Origin: Bacillota bacterium
GTDB lineage: Bacteria > Bacillota > Clostridia > Oscillospirales > Oscillospiraceae
Direction of reading: 5' to 3'
Assembly (NCBI GenBank): GCA_021768085.1
Contig: JAETOJ010000002.1
Location: 62,001-126,000, forward strand
Length of the DNA stretch: 64,000 nucleotides
A program made the translations under genes and the position numbers. Below the pieces are notes generated by a model. That model saw only the letters and a program-made list of their open reading frames with translations, had not been told where the DNA came from and did no database searches. Below are positions 54,531-63,132 of the stretch, piece after piece; positions within the stretch are counted from its first letter, which is position 1; the number at the start of each line of letters is the position of its first letter.

Positions 54531-54949
54531 AAACCCGTATGTCCAAACCGGAGCCCGCGCTGCTCCTGGCATTGTTGCCCCTACTTGACTGTTCCGTCCG
54601 ATACGCTTCATCGTAGATTGCGCTGGCCGTATAGGGCAGTCCGGACAGCCGGAACGCGTTCGACCCCGACCCTTTAAACAGGCCGCGGTCAGCCGCTGCT
54701 CACCTTGCCGTCCACCGCGCCGATCTCCGATCTATCGGAACAAAGGAGCTATGAGACAGAGGTTCGGGTGGTTTTCCGGTTGACCGCCGACCCACCGCCC
54801 AGCAGGCTGCCCGACTTCAGCTTGAGCCTTTCTCCTCCCCTGAGCAAGCCGAGCAGGGACATCCCTGCCCCGCTCCTCATGGATCTCAGCCCCAGGGATG
54901 CTCCCCCTATCCTGAAGCGATAGCTTCTGGGAATATTGCTGAATGACAT
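54531..54949 (-). pseudogene. Small basic protein and degenerate downstream remnant
   Basis: A start at 54949 with a strong AAGGAGGAG site opens a 66-codon frame (MSFSNIPRSYRFRIGG, then basic, Gly/Ser-rich) that stops near 54749. Further along, in other frames, coding-like sequence continues (SEIGAVDGKVSSG; LPYTASAIYDEAYRTEQ) to a TAA at about 54531. The simplest reading is one broken gene of about 135 codons. A genuine 66-aa protein is the alternative. No family was recognised. Confidence 0.42.
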
Positions 54950-55026
54950 ATTCCGCTCCTCCTTTTTTAGTCCTGGGCCAGGCTTGCCCGCTCCGCCCTG
55001 TACGACTCCATATAGATCTGTCTGAT

Positions 55027-55843
55027 TCAATAGTCAAATTGCATCTCCTCCCAGGTGGGCACCATCGTCCAGGCCCCATAGCCGCTGTTGTAGCTGGCGA
55101 TCATACGCCTGCGCTCGTCGGCGATGTGGGCGGTGGTGTTATGGGCGCCCACGGACACGCCGGCGGTGTGGAACGACCCAAACAGGCACAGGATGTTCTC
55201 GCCGCCGCCCTCATACCGGTCGTACTGGCCGATGAGCTGAGAAACCCGGGCAATCGCCCTCTCCCGCTCCGGGGAGATATGCTGGGCCTGATAGTCCCGC
55301 ACAAAGGATTGTATTCCTCCGACATATAGACCCCCGCCTGGGCGTCCGCCCTGGCGTACTCCCGCACCCTCGCAATAAAGGGGGCATCCGCCAACGCACG
55401 TTCCACCAGCTCCGGCAGTGTGACGTCCTCTGGGTCAAACACCGGGATGGTGATCAGATCCGAGAACCGGTTCAAATCGACGATGACACTCTCCGCGATC
55501 CGGATCAGCTCGTCCTCCGGGAGCGGCGCACGTATCCATAAGGAGCTCCCACCCTCCGCGGCGGGCCACACCAGAACGCTGTCCTCACTGTCTTCCACCC
55601 GCAGGTACAGCTCCGCCGCCCTGCCGTCCACGTAGACGGTCTTGGCGTCACCGACGCCCCCTCCGGTCGGGGCGCCCGATGCCGGATGGGGCGAGCCGCC
55701 CTTCGCACCAGCCTGCCCATCCTCTTTTCAAACTCCGGCGAGAAATCATGCTCCGGCAGCTCCGCCATCAGGCTTCCATACTCCTGGCGGGCCGCGTCCA
55801 GCATAACCCTGCGGGCCAGGTTGTCCAACGCCCGGTCTGTCAC
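55027..55843 (-). pseudogene. Broken anti-sigma-like gene (DUF4367-type)
   Basis: GTG 55843 with GGAGGG begins MTDRALDNLARRVMLDAAR, typical of the partner gene of ECF sigma factors in Clostridia. The reading then shifts near 55640-55660 to a frame with AELYLRVEDSEDSVLVWPA and LPEDELIRIAESV, the DUF4367 signature. It shifts again near 55308, where one A is missing from GAGGAAATACAA, into VRDYQAQHISPERE down to 55027. The expected membrane segment is also absent. It follows the similarly broken sigma gene. Confidence 0.7.
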
Positions 55844-56028
55844 GGTGATCCCTCCCTGCCTCTTTGATTCCGAAAGAGCTGCAGCGATCTGATCCCGCCG
55901 CGCGGAGCAGCCCTTCTACCATGATTAACGCAGCGAACCCATAAATTCTCACAGGATTTTCAAAAAATATGAAAACAAGCTTGTCCTTGTCCCATACCTG
56001 CACCGGATCCATCGTCAAAGGCAACGCA

Positions 56029-56074
56029 AAAAACCGCCCCTTGCCATGCTAAACACGGCAAGGAGACGGTTTTT
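56029..56074 (-). terminator. Terminator after the broken sigma gene
   Basis: Arms AAAAACCG (56029-56036) and CGGTTTTT (56067-56074) with an inner helix CCTTGCC/GGCAAGG (56039-56045, 56057-56063). It lies about 45 bp beyond the sigma pseudogene stop. Confidence 0.7.
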
Positions 56075-56118
56075 CACAGTAAGCACAAAATATCACGCAA
56101 ATTCTCTGCCCGGAAGCA

Positions 56119-56648
56119 TTACGCATCCAGCAGGAAGCCCTCTCGCTCCACAATGTCACGCAGAAGCCGGCGGCCACGGTTTACCCGGGTGCTGACCGCT
56201 GTCTTCGTCAGGCCCAGCTTGGCCGCGATCTCCCCATCGGAATAGCCCATTAGCAGCTTCATCTCCAGGACGGCCCGGTAGGTCTGAGGCAGTCGGGTGA
56301 AGCTGTCCACCAGCATGTGGTAGTCGGTGACAGCCTCGGAGGATTCCGCAACGCTATCCCAATCCTCCAGTGGAACCTCCCCCCTTCTTTTCCGCAGGAG
56401 AGATGGCCTCGTTTCTGGCAATGACCACAATCTGGGGAGCCAGATCCTCAACGGGGGGCGCTTTGGAGCTTATTGAACTGCTTGATGATCCGTAGGAAGG
56501 CGTTATACACCGCGTCCTCCGCGTCCTGGCAGTTGTGCAGGACGCCTTCCGCCACCCGGTACATGAGGCCGCGATAGTTTAGATAGATCTGCTCAAACCG
56601 AATTTTTTCCTCCGGCGTGTCCATCATTTGCAGATAATAGACCAGCAT
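56119..56648 (-). pseudogene. Broken ECF-type RNA polymerase sigma factor gene
   Basis: ATG 56648 (GGAGG 8 nt upstream) opens MLVYYLQMMDTPEEKIRF with sigma region 2 (MYRVAEGVLHNCQDAEDAVY, FLRIIKQF). It stops after LQSAPR at a C6 run near 56449. A third frame continues VEDLAPQIVVIARNEAIS, and from near 56400 the original-length protein resumes with LRKRRGE and region 4 (FTRLPQTYRAVLEMKLLMGYS, AKLGLTKTAVSTRVNRGR). At least two indels disable it. Its partner downstream is broken as well. Confidence 0.8.
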
Positions 56649-56767
56649 CAGCTGCACCTCCCACTCCCAGACATGGGGCTCCGTGTCGGGTATATACCCT
56701 TTTATCTATTATCGGCAAACGACGAAAAAAGTTAAGATTAGCGGGGAATAGGGGTAATTAAGCGCAC

Positions 56768-57769
56768 CTATGGCGTGTCGGGTTCGCTGGGTTCGTCCAG
56801 GCCGAAGCCTGGGACAATGGTGGTGTCGGGATATTCGGCGGGAGCACTGCCCTTGTCCGGAATGTCCTGTGTGCTCCCTACAATAAAATCCTCATGAAAT
56901 GGGCTGATGATAGATGCCGTAATCTTAATGACTTCCTCCAATTCCAACCGCTGTGCCTCAATTTCGTACTCCACCCCATTCAGGGTAAAGGCCGCTGTAT
57001 AGATGTCGTAGTATCCAGCAGGCGTTTTAGAGGCGCCATCACCGTAAGGGAGAGAACAGTGCCTGAGCGTGACAGGCACTCCGCCGAAGTCAGTAGTCCG
57101 CTCATTATCCACTGGGAGAAGGCAACAGTGTAGAATACGCAGCCTGGAAGCTCTGATGGTAAAACCTTGGGGAATCACAATGTCATCATTAGACTTAGGG
57201 CTTCCGTCCTCCCCAAAGTCCACCCAGAAACTCCGGCCCGCCTGATCCTCAACAACATTCCCGGTAGCTTTCTCCCGGACAATGCGGCCCGACACAGCTT
57301 TCCCGCCCCCGGTAAGATCATCAGGGATATAGGCAGGAGCTAACTCCCAGCCATAGTAGGCTCTGACACCCTCCGTATTCAAAATTTCCTCGTTATAGAT
57401 AGCAGGATCTCGGTAAAGCGGGGCGGCATTCTGGGCCAGCCCTGCCGACTCGTTCACCGCTACGTTGTCCCAGTTGATGGTAATCTCCGGCTCACTGGGC
57501 GGCTGAAGGGGCTCAACGCTGGGCTGGTCTCTGCCATCGCTGGCCACAGGGCCGGGAATGCTGGGATCCGGGGGCGGCACGATAGTGCCTTGGCCCTTCA
57601 AAATGCCCGGTAGCGCCGCCATGGTCACCGTGAAGATCAATCCAATGCACGCCGCCATGGCCCCCCATTTCAGCCAGCCGCTTTTCTTTTTACGCTCATA
57701 GGTGATAGCTTCCATAATGTACTTGTCGTTGACTTTTCCCAGCGCACTGGAAAATTGTGCTGCGTTCAT
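56768..57769 (-). CDS. Anti-sigma-like membrane protein paired with the sigma factor at 57766-58326
   Basis: 333 aa. The N-terminus (VNDKYIMEAITYERKKKSGW) is the short cytoplasmic segment typical of clostridial anti-sigma partners, followed by one membrane helix (about 34-54). A Pro-rich spacer and an extracytoplasmic domain follow (AGLAQNAAPLYRDPAIYNEE, SGRIVREKATGNVVEDQAG). Its ATG overlaps the sigma stop as ATGA, so both are made together. It probably holds the sigma factor at the membrane until a signal; the signal is unknown. Confidence 0.78.
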   Translation of the reverse strand: MNAAQFSSALGKVNDKYIMEAITYERKKKSGWLKWGAMAACIGLIFTVTMAALPGILKGQGTIVPPPDPSIPGPVASDGRDQPSVEPLQPPSEPEITINWDNVAVNESAGLAQNAAPLYRDPAIYNEEILNTEGVRAYYGWELAPAYIPDDLTGGGKAVSGRIVREKATGNVVEDQAGRSFWVDFGEDGSPKSNDDIVIPQGFTIRASRLRILHCCLLPVDNERTTDFGGVPVTLRHCSLPYGDGASKTPAGYYDIYTAAFTLNGVEYEIEAQRLELEEVIKITASIISPFHEDFIVGSTQDIPDKGSAPAEYPDTTIVPGFGLDEPSEPDTP

Positions 57770-58326
57770 CGTATAACCCCTCTTTCTTCAAAATAGTGCC
57801 GCAACTGCTTTCGGATACGGGTCAGCCGGACAGACACGTTCTTTTCCGATAAGCCTGTCCGCGCCGCAATCTCCCCATAGCTGTCGGAGAACCAGTACCG
57901 GCGCATGAGCAGGACACGGTTCTCCGGGGACAGCGTTTCCAGGAAGTCCTCGATCAGCCGGACAAGCTCCTGTTCCTCCAACTCCCCCTCCACAGTTCGG
58001 GGCGAGGCCAGACAGTCCTCCAGCTCCTCCAGCGACACGGTGTAGCTCCCGCCGCCCCGCTTGGCCGTTTTTCCCGCATGATACCGCATGAGGGAGAGAT
58101 TGCGGACGATCCGGCACAGGAACGCCAGCAGTGGATCGGGCCGGGCCGGCGGGATGGCGTTCCAGGCGCCAAGGTAGGCGTCGTTCACGCACTCCTCCGC
58201 GTCCTGGCGGCTGTGCAGGATGTTATAGGACAGGCTGTGGCAGACCTTACCGTATTTGCCGTCCAGCTCCCGGATCGCCTGCTCCGACCGGGCGAAAAAC
58301 AGTTCTATGATGGCGCTGTCCTCCAT
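57766..58326 (-). CDS. ECF-type RNA polymerase sigma factor
   Basis: 186 aa, starting with AGGAGGG 9 nt upstream. Region 2 is visible as YNILHSRQDAEECVNDAYLGAWNAIPP, shown here as shorter motifs SRQDAEECVNDAYLG and WNAIPP. Region 4 has LSPENRVLLMRRYWFSDS, shown as LSPENRVLLMRRYW, and the helix-turn-helix YGEIAARTGLSEKNVSVRL. It is translationally coupled to its membrane partner. The regulon is unknown. Confidence 0.9.
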   Translation of the reverse strand: MEDSAIIELFFARSEQAIRELDGKYGKVCHSLSYNILHSRQDAEECVNDAYLGAWNAIPPARPDPLLAFLCRIVRNLSLMRYHAGKTAKRGGGSYTVSLEELEDCLASPRTVEGELEEQELVRLIEDFLETLSPENRVLLMRRYWFSDSYGEIAARTGLSEKNVSVRLTRIRKQLRHYFEERGVIR

Positions 58327-58474
58327 CGGGGCTTCCCTCCTCTCTGTCCCTCAACCATCTACTATGGATTTTTTGGAAAACACTACACAGTCAATACAGA
58401 CTTTGACAAAAATTCTCTGGAACCAGATTGATAGGGTCCGTACCTGCATGACAGCCTTCAAAAAATCTGCTCGA

Positions 58475-58526
58475 ACATATATCAAAGGCGGCGATTCCGT
58501 GGTGAACCGCCGCCTTTGATATATGT
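58475..58526. repeat. 19-bp perfect inverted repeat
   Basis: Arms ACATATATCAAAGGCGGCG (58475-58493) and its exact complement (58508-58526) flank a 14-nt loop, in which TTC/GAA pair further. It lies between the small membrane gene (ends 58563) and the sigma gene start (58326), both on the minus strand. It may terminate the membrane gene transcript, although no T run follows. Confidence 0.7.
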
Positions 58527-58562
58527 CCGCACTAAATGCCGCACCCAAGGCCCAGATGCGCC

Positions 58563-58889
58563 TTACTCCAAGTCCTCAATTTGCATCCGCTGCAAAGCGT
58601 CCAAGCCGTCATGGCGGCGCTTAAAGTACAGCCAGATCCCTCCAAAAATGAACGTAGGGATGTTGGCCAGCAAGAAGATCCCAACGAGTACAACCAGGTT
58701 TCCAAGCATGGCGCCCACGGCGTTGATGGCAAAGACCGCCGTCAGCATCAGGCCAAGGGCAAGAAAGCTCCCCGGCAGAAGCAGCCCCAGCTTTAAGCTC
58801 TTTTTGCACATCCAGACCTGCAAAACTACAAGCAGCGCCATCAAAACTAAAAACAGCAGCAGCACTAATATTACTCTAAAATAACTCAT
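58563..58889 (-). CDS. Small membrane protein of unknown function
   Basis: 108 aa from ATG 58889 (AAAGGAAAGG 8 nt upstream). Three membrane helices cover almost the whole protein (about 4-26, 34-58, 63-90), then a charged tail YFKRRHDGLDALQRMQIEDLE, given here as YFKRRHDGLDALQRMQIED. It follows the DUF2089 regulator by about 23 bp, and the two form a regulator/membrane-protein operon. Confidence 0.72.
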   Translation of the reverse strand: MSYFRVILVLLLFLVLMALLVVLQVWMCKKSLKLGLLLPGSFLALGLMLTAVFAINAVGAMLGNLVVLVGIFLLANIPTFIFGGIWLYFKRRHDGLDALQRMQIEDLE

Positions 58890-58912
58890 ACACAACCTTT
58901 CCTTTCACAAGT

Positions 58913-59212
58913 TCATTTTTTGCCTACGGCTTTTTTGTATTCTGAAATCAGTATTTTCGCGGTGTCAAAATCAAGCTTTTCGTTTACTGCCAGACGTTTG
59001 ACCGTAGCGATGTATGGATCTGCGGCCACATCTTCTACCATCTGTATCTTCTGGATCAAGCGATCCAGACGCAAGCGAACCGTGGGATAGGTCACGCCAT
59101 ACTGACCGGCCACCTCCTTCAGCGACCCAGAGGCAAGGATGAACTTCTTGATGAACGCCACATCTTCATCCTCCAATCCAGCCATCCACTCCGGCAGTAT
59201 CTCAACTGACAT
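58913..59212 (-). CDS. DUF2089-like helix-turn-helix protein
   Basis: 99 aa from ATG 59212 (AAAGGGGGG upstream). The segment LEDEDVAFIKKFILASGSLK, then VAGQYGVTYPTVRLRLDRLI, is a sigma-region-4-like helix-turn-helix characteristic of DUF2089 proteins, here without the N-terminal zinc ribbon of longer members. Probably a transcription regulator controlling the membrane protein encoded next. Confidence 0.82.
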   Translation of the reverse strand: MSVEILPEWMAGLEDEDVAFIKKFILASGSLKEVAGQYGVTYPTVRLRLDRLIQKIQMVEDVAADPYIATVKRLAVNEKLDFDTAKILISEYKKAVGKK

Positions 59213-59309
59213 AGGCACCCCCCTTTCTATGTTCCTCATTATATGCTTTAATTTTATTAAAGTCAATACTAAATTTTATTATTCTGAAATTTAAGATTTC
59301 ACTTGAATA

Positions 59310-59354
59310 AAAGCAGCACAGCGATCCTGCATCCGAGAATCACTGTGCTGCTTT
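59310..59354 (-). terminator. Terminator after the sigma partner gene
   Basis: Arms AAAGCAGCACAG (59310-59321) and CTGTGCTGCTTT (59343-59354) with inner GAT/ATC pairing. On the minus strand it is followed by TTATTC, and it lies about 28 bp beyond the stop at 59382. Confidence 0.78.
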
Positions 59355-59381
59355 GCAAAGACAAAATGCGGGGCGCCGCGC

Positions 59382-60863
59382 TCAATACTTGCGGGGGTTA
59401 TACAGCCCCTCCGGGGCCAGCTGTCCCTCAGAGCCCCACTGGTACATCCGCCACTGCCAGCTGGGCGCGGAGTAGAACCCGGCGGCCAGGATGTCGGACG
59501 GCAGGGCGTAAGGGTACTGCCAGCTGCTGCGCTTGTGGGCGATGGTCACGGTGTAGTTGTAGAGTGACACGGTCTCCGGCAGAGAGGGCGCCGCCTCCCA
59601 GAACAGGAAGGCCTCCGTGGGGCCATCGACCTCCTCCGGCAGAGCGAAGTCGGTGTAACAGCAGGGCCTCCCGGCGCCGTCCGCCTCAAACCGGAAGTCC
59701 AGCGGCATGGTATAGGCCGTCCCCGCGCTGTCCCTCCACTTCAGCACCCCCTCCACCCTGGTGGTATGGACGGTAACGCCCTGGATGTCCTGTGCCACCT
59801 GGATCCCCTCCATATAGCCGCCGGACGCCTCGCCGGGGTTCCAGCGCAGGTGGGCCAGATACACGCAGCGGAACCCATACCGCTCGTCCCGCACCGGAAC
59901 CTCAACGGTGATCACGCTGGGCATACCGTCTGTATGGGGGCCGGCCGGATCGTGATACCCCTCTTTTTTCAGCCCGTAGGCCCCCTCAAACCGGGCCAGC
60001 TCGTTGTCATCCAGCCCGCCCAGGATATCCTCCGGGAAGCCCAGCTCCAGCAGTTCTCCGCGGAGGGGGGAATCGCCCACGTCGGAGCCGTACTCAGGCG
60101 TATGCTCTCCGTCCGGCAGGCGGGCGAATATTAGGGGCAGGACGCCCACCGCCAGCAGATGGAGCGCCAGCCATACGGCCAGCACAACCCGGCCGGACAT
60201 CCGCGACGGGACGGCCTTCAGCACGTACCCCGCCTGATCCAGACTCCTGCTGACCTTGCGTAAGCCCACCAGCAGGCAAATCCAGAGGATCAGGAGCGGC
60301 CCCACCAGCAGCCAGCCCTCCAGCCCAATGAGCGCCATGGGCAGCAGCAGGGTCTCCACGATGACCACCCCTCCGGCCGCAGTGGTGCGGGGCTTCTGCC
60401 CTGCCCGGCGGAATACCCCCTTGAGGCCCTGCCACAGCCCGCCCACCACTAAGATCAGGGTGAGCTGGAGCGCCACCGTCCACAGCACGTTGTAGACTGG
60501 TACCGCCCCTGTGGTGGTGTTCCATTCCCCGCCTACCAGCTCCTCCAGCCGGCCATCCAGGGGGGTGGCCTGGAGCAGCACCACGGCCAGCCGCAGCGCG
60601 GCGTACAGGCCGGCGCAGCCGCAGGCGAACCGGAAGGCACCGTTCTCCCGGCGCAGGGCGCCCAGCCCCAGCCACAGCAGCACCGCGCCCACCGCCGGAA
60701 GAATGAGGTTCAGCCCAAAGCCGTTGATGGTGATGGTAATGAGCGCCAGTCCCCAGCAGATCAGGCCGACGGGCTTTTTCCACGGGCAGGGCGGTTCCAG
60801 CTTCGCCAGCTCCGGCGGCAGCTGGGCGGAGCCCACATAGAGCAGACGGTCAAATTCATCCAT
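59382..60863 (-). CDS. Multipass membrane protein, partner of the sigma factor at 60856-61398
   Basis: 493 aa. A short cytoplasmic N-terminus (MDEFDRLLYVGSAQLPPEL) precedes about six to seven membrane helices up to residue 245. A C-terminal extracytoplasmic domain of about 240 residues follows (VRDERYGFRCVYLAHLRW, LKWRDSAGTAYTMPLDFRF). It overlaps the sigma gene by 8 nt, so it is most likely the sensor/anti-sigma of that factor. Clostridial sigma partners of this multi-helix layout are not well described. Confidence 0.72.
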   Translation of the reverse strand: MDEFDRLLYVGSAQLPPELAKLEPPCPWKKPVGLICWGLALITITINGFGLNLILPAVGAVLLWLGLGALRRENGAFRFACGCAGLYAALRLAVVLLQATPLDGRLEELVGGEWNTTTGAVPVYNVLWTVALQLTLILVVGGLWQGLKGVFRRAGQKPRTTAAGGVVIVETLLLPMALIGLEGWLLVGPLLILWICLLVGLRKVSRSLDQAGYVLKAVPSRMSGRVVLAVWLALHLLAVGVLPLIFARLPDGEHTPEYGSDVGDSPLRGELLELGFPEDILGGLDDNELARFEGAYGLKKEGYHDPAGPHTDGMPSVITVEVPVRDERYGFRCVYLAHLRWNPGEASGGYMEGIQVAQDIQGVTVHTTRVEGVLKWRDSAGTAYTMPLDFRFEADGAGRPCCYTDFALPEEVDGPTEAFLFWEAAPSLPETVSLYNYTVTIAHKRSSWQYPYALPSDILAAGFYSAPSWQWRMYQWGSEGQLAPEGLYNPRKY

Positions 60864-61398
60864 GGATCACACCTCCCAGTTCCTCCCGCAGCTGCTTGCG
60901 GATGCGGTACAGCTTGCCCTCCACCGCCCGGACGGTTAGGCCGCACTCGGCGGCGATCTGCGCGGTGGGCTGATAATAGTAATATTTACGCAAAAACAGA
61001 TCCCGTTCTCTGCGGCCCAGCTGCCCCACAGACGCCCATAGAGCCTGTGCCGCCTCCGCTTTCAGCAGGGACTGCTCCGGGCCGTCGGCGGCGTCCGGCA
61101 TGGCCTCGTCCAGCGCACCGCCCTCCTGGAGGCGTTCATTGGATCGGCGGCGGTTGAGGGCCACGTTGCGGGTCAGGTGGGTGAGCCAGGTGGTCAGGGC
61201 GGCCTTGCCGGGGTCAAACGTGCCGATGGAGTTCCACACCCGGAGCAGCACATCAGACAGGCACTCCTCCCGATCCCGCTCGTCGGGGAGGATAGGAGCG
61301 ATGATGTACCGCAGCAGAGGGGTGTACGCCGTCTGGAATTGCTCCATCACGCCGTCCTGCCGGGTTTGCAGGGCACGGATCAGCTGCACATCCTCCAC
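60856..61398 (-). CDS. ECF-type RNA polymerase sigma factor
   Basis: About 180 aa, starting at GTG 61398 because AAGGAGG lies 8 nt upstream; an in-frame ATG at 61422 has no good site. Region 2 contains LLRYIIAPILPDERDREECL and VLLRVWNSIGTFDPGKA, and the segment TWLTHLTRNVALNRRR follows. Region 4 contains LGRRERDLFLRKYYYYQPT and AAECGLTVRAVEGKLYRIR. Coupled to the membrane partner by overlap. Confidence 0.9.
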   Translation of the reverse strand: MEDVQLIRALQTRQDGVMEQFQTAYTPLLRYIIAPILPDERDREECLSDVLLRVWNSIGTFDPGKAALTTWLTHLTRNVALNRRRSNERLQEGGALDEAMPDAADGPEQSLLKAEAAQALWASVGQLGRRERDLFLRKYYYYQPTAQIAAECGLTVRAVEGKLYRIRKQLREELGGVIHG

Positions 61399-61576
61399 AA
61401 TGTATCCCTCCTTTTTCTTCATATGTCCTACTATACACCGGTGGCGGCAAAATCCCACACGAAATTTCCAAGAAATTGCGGGCGCAGAAAATGCCTGTCC
61501 GCGCTCTGGGGAAGGCGGGCAGGCGTTAAACACTAAAGGATGGAACCTAACTCATATTTCTGGAATGACGGCTCTA

Positions 61577-62182
61577 TCATTCCGTCCAATACTCTATCCC
61601 TGGATTAAGTCTTCCTCCAATAGCACCCGCTTTTTCAAAATCATAATCCAGAAAACCATCATCGTCCAAAAAATAAACATCTTCTTGATAAAAAGCGATA
61701 ATGGTCTCAAAAAACTTTTCTAAAGACTTGTGCATCCCCACAAATCCTTCGTCCGAGAAATAAGCGAATATTGCTTCTGTGTTGTCCTGTTTTTTCACAT
61801 AACAGATATAGTTAGAAGCGTAATCCGCCAGCAACGGTATAACAATCTCTATTTGATTTTCACATATAGCATCAGATCCTACCATACGCAAAAATGTATT
61901 ATATTCAACGTCTAATTCCTCTATATGTATTAACCTATAACCAGGAATAAAATCCATCAATTTCTGCTCTTTAATATCTCTGGGTGTTCCTGCAAATGTG
62001 CTGTATATTTCTCGATAGATTTCAGGAACAGGGCGATTTATGTTAGTCAAAAGTTGCTCCCATTCTCGATGTGGAATGCCTAAACTGCTTTTATAACCAC
62101 ATCTCATTTTATCAGAAAGAGAGATAAACTCATCAAGTAATTCTTTTTCCATACTATGTGACATTTTTCTCACACCATCCAT
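61577..62182 (-). CDS. SMI1/KNR4 (SUKH) family protein, possible orphan immunity protein
   Basis: 201 aa. The start at 62182 directly abuts the previous stop (TGAATG, GAGGG upstream); ATG 62164 is an alternative. SUKH features are VPEIYREIYSTFAGTPRD near residue 52, IIPLLADYASNYICYVKK-type segment (IPLLADYASNYICYV), FAYFSDEGFVGMHKSLEKF. The gene is distinctly AT-rich compared with its neighbours, a sign of recent transfer. SUKH proteins often neutralise contact-dependent toxins; no toxin gene is adjacent. Confidence 0.8.
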   Translation of the reverse strand: MDGVRKMSHSMEKELLDEFISLSDKMRCGYKSSLGIPHREWEQLLTNINRPVPEIYREIYSTFAGTPRDIKEQKLMDFIPGYRLIHIEELDVEYNTFLRMVGSDAICENQIEIVIPLLADYASNYICYVKKQDNTEAIFAYFSDEGFVGMHKSLEKFFETIIAFYQEDVYFLDDDGFLDYDFEKAGAIGGRLNPGIEYWTE

Positions 62183-62449
62183 TCAGTTATTTCCCTCACA
62201 CCACTTCGCAATCTCCCCAATCAGCCCCAGCGGGAGCGGCTTGCTGTACGGGAGCTGGATCGTGCCCTTGCTGGTCTTATACTCCGTCAGCCGCCCGGCA
62301 AACGCCTCCACAGCCTCCGGGCTGTACCCGGTCAGCCAGCAGATGACTTCATCCACCTCGGCCTTTGTCCGGCCTTTCCGGGTGACTTTGTCCAGCAGGA
62401 GCCCGTATACCTTCCCAAACTTCGTCTGAAAAACCTTCTCGTTGTTCAT
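62183..62449 (-). CDS. DUF2200-like / DUF1801-like chimeric small protein
   Basis: 88 aa, GGAGGG upstream of ATG 62449. The first 44 residues (FQTKFGKVYGLLLDKVTRKG, then RTKAEVDEVICWLTGY) match DUF2200. The last 40 (EYKTSKGTIQLPYSKPLPL, then IGEIAKWCEGNN) match the C-terminus of DUF1801/YdhG proteins. Each family normally has its own partner half, so this looks like an in-frame join. It is cotranscribed with the SUKH gene. The function is unknown. Confidence 0.72.
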   Translation of the reverse strand: MNNEKVFQTKFGKVYGLLLDKVTRKGRTKAEVDEVICWLTGYSPEAVEAFAGRLTEYKTSKGTIQLPYSKPLPLGLIGEIAKWCEGNN

Positions 62450-62643
62450 ACCTTGTATCCCTCCGGCAGTGATGCCCTATTCTACCACACACTACATCGT
62501 TTTGCAAAACTCTCCCCAAGTTGGCCGATATATTTGCCTCGCTTTGTCGTAGCTGATAAAATGGAGAAAAAGAAAACATTTTTTGTTTTCTTTGTAACGA
62601 ACGACCTTCCAATGGGATATATAGAGTGAAGGGAGGGAGCCGC

Positions 62644-63132
62644 ATGGAAGATATGGACGCCATCTACCGCCGCCACGTCCACACGGTCTACAAATTTCTC
62701 CTGGCCCAATGCCGTGAGCCGGATCTGGCCGAGGAACTGACCCAGGAGACCTTTTATCAGGCGGTTCGCTCCATTGACCGCTTCGACGGCTCCTGCAAAT
62801 TGTCCATTTGGCTGTGCCAAATCGCTAAACATCTGTGGTATCAGCAGCTGCGGAAGCGCCAAAAGGCCCTTGTGCCACTGGACGAGGTGCCGGATTTTCC
62901 CGCCCCCTCGGCGGAGGAGGGACTGCTGGAACAGGAAGGACAGCTGGCCCTTCTTAGAAAGATCCACCAGCTGCCGGAGCCTCAACGGGAGGTGGTTTAC
63001 CTCCGGGCCTTCGGCGGTCTCAGCTTCCGGGAGATCGGGGATGTGCTGGATCACACGGAGGCCTGGGCCCGGGTGACCTTTTATCGGAGCAAGGAAAAAC
63101 TTCGCAACGGAGGTGCGGAAGATGAAAAATGA
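62644..63132 (+). CDS. ECF-type RNA polymerase sigma factor
   Basis: 162 aa from ATG 62644 (GGAGG 7 nt upstream). Region 2 has MDAIYRRHVHTVYKFLLAQ and LAEELTQETFYQAVRSIDRF. Region 4 has LPEPQREVVYLRAFGGLSFR, given as QREVVYLRAFGGLSFREIG, and WARVTFYRSKEKL. It overlaps the following anti-sigma gene by 11 nt. Upstream, GTAACG (62594-62599) and an AT-rich ATATAT about 17 bp on may be an ECF-type promoter, compatible with autoregulation. Confidence 0.92.
   Translation: MEDMDAIYRRHVHTVYKFLLAQCREPDLAEELTQETFYQAVRSIDRFDGSCKLSIWLCQIAKHLWYQQLRKRQKALVPLDEVPDFPAPSAEEGLLEQEGQLALLRKIHQLPEPQREVVYLRAFGGLSFREIGDVLDHTEAWARVTFYRSKEKLRNGGAEDEK

Noticed and set aside
54251-54532. 93-codon plus-strand frame
   Set aside because: No ribosome-binding site, no recognisable domain, located in an AT-rich patch and ends at random.
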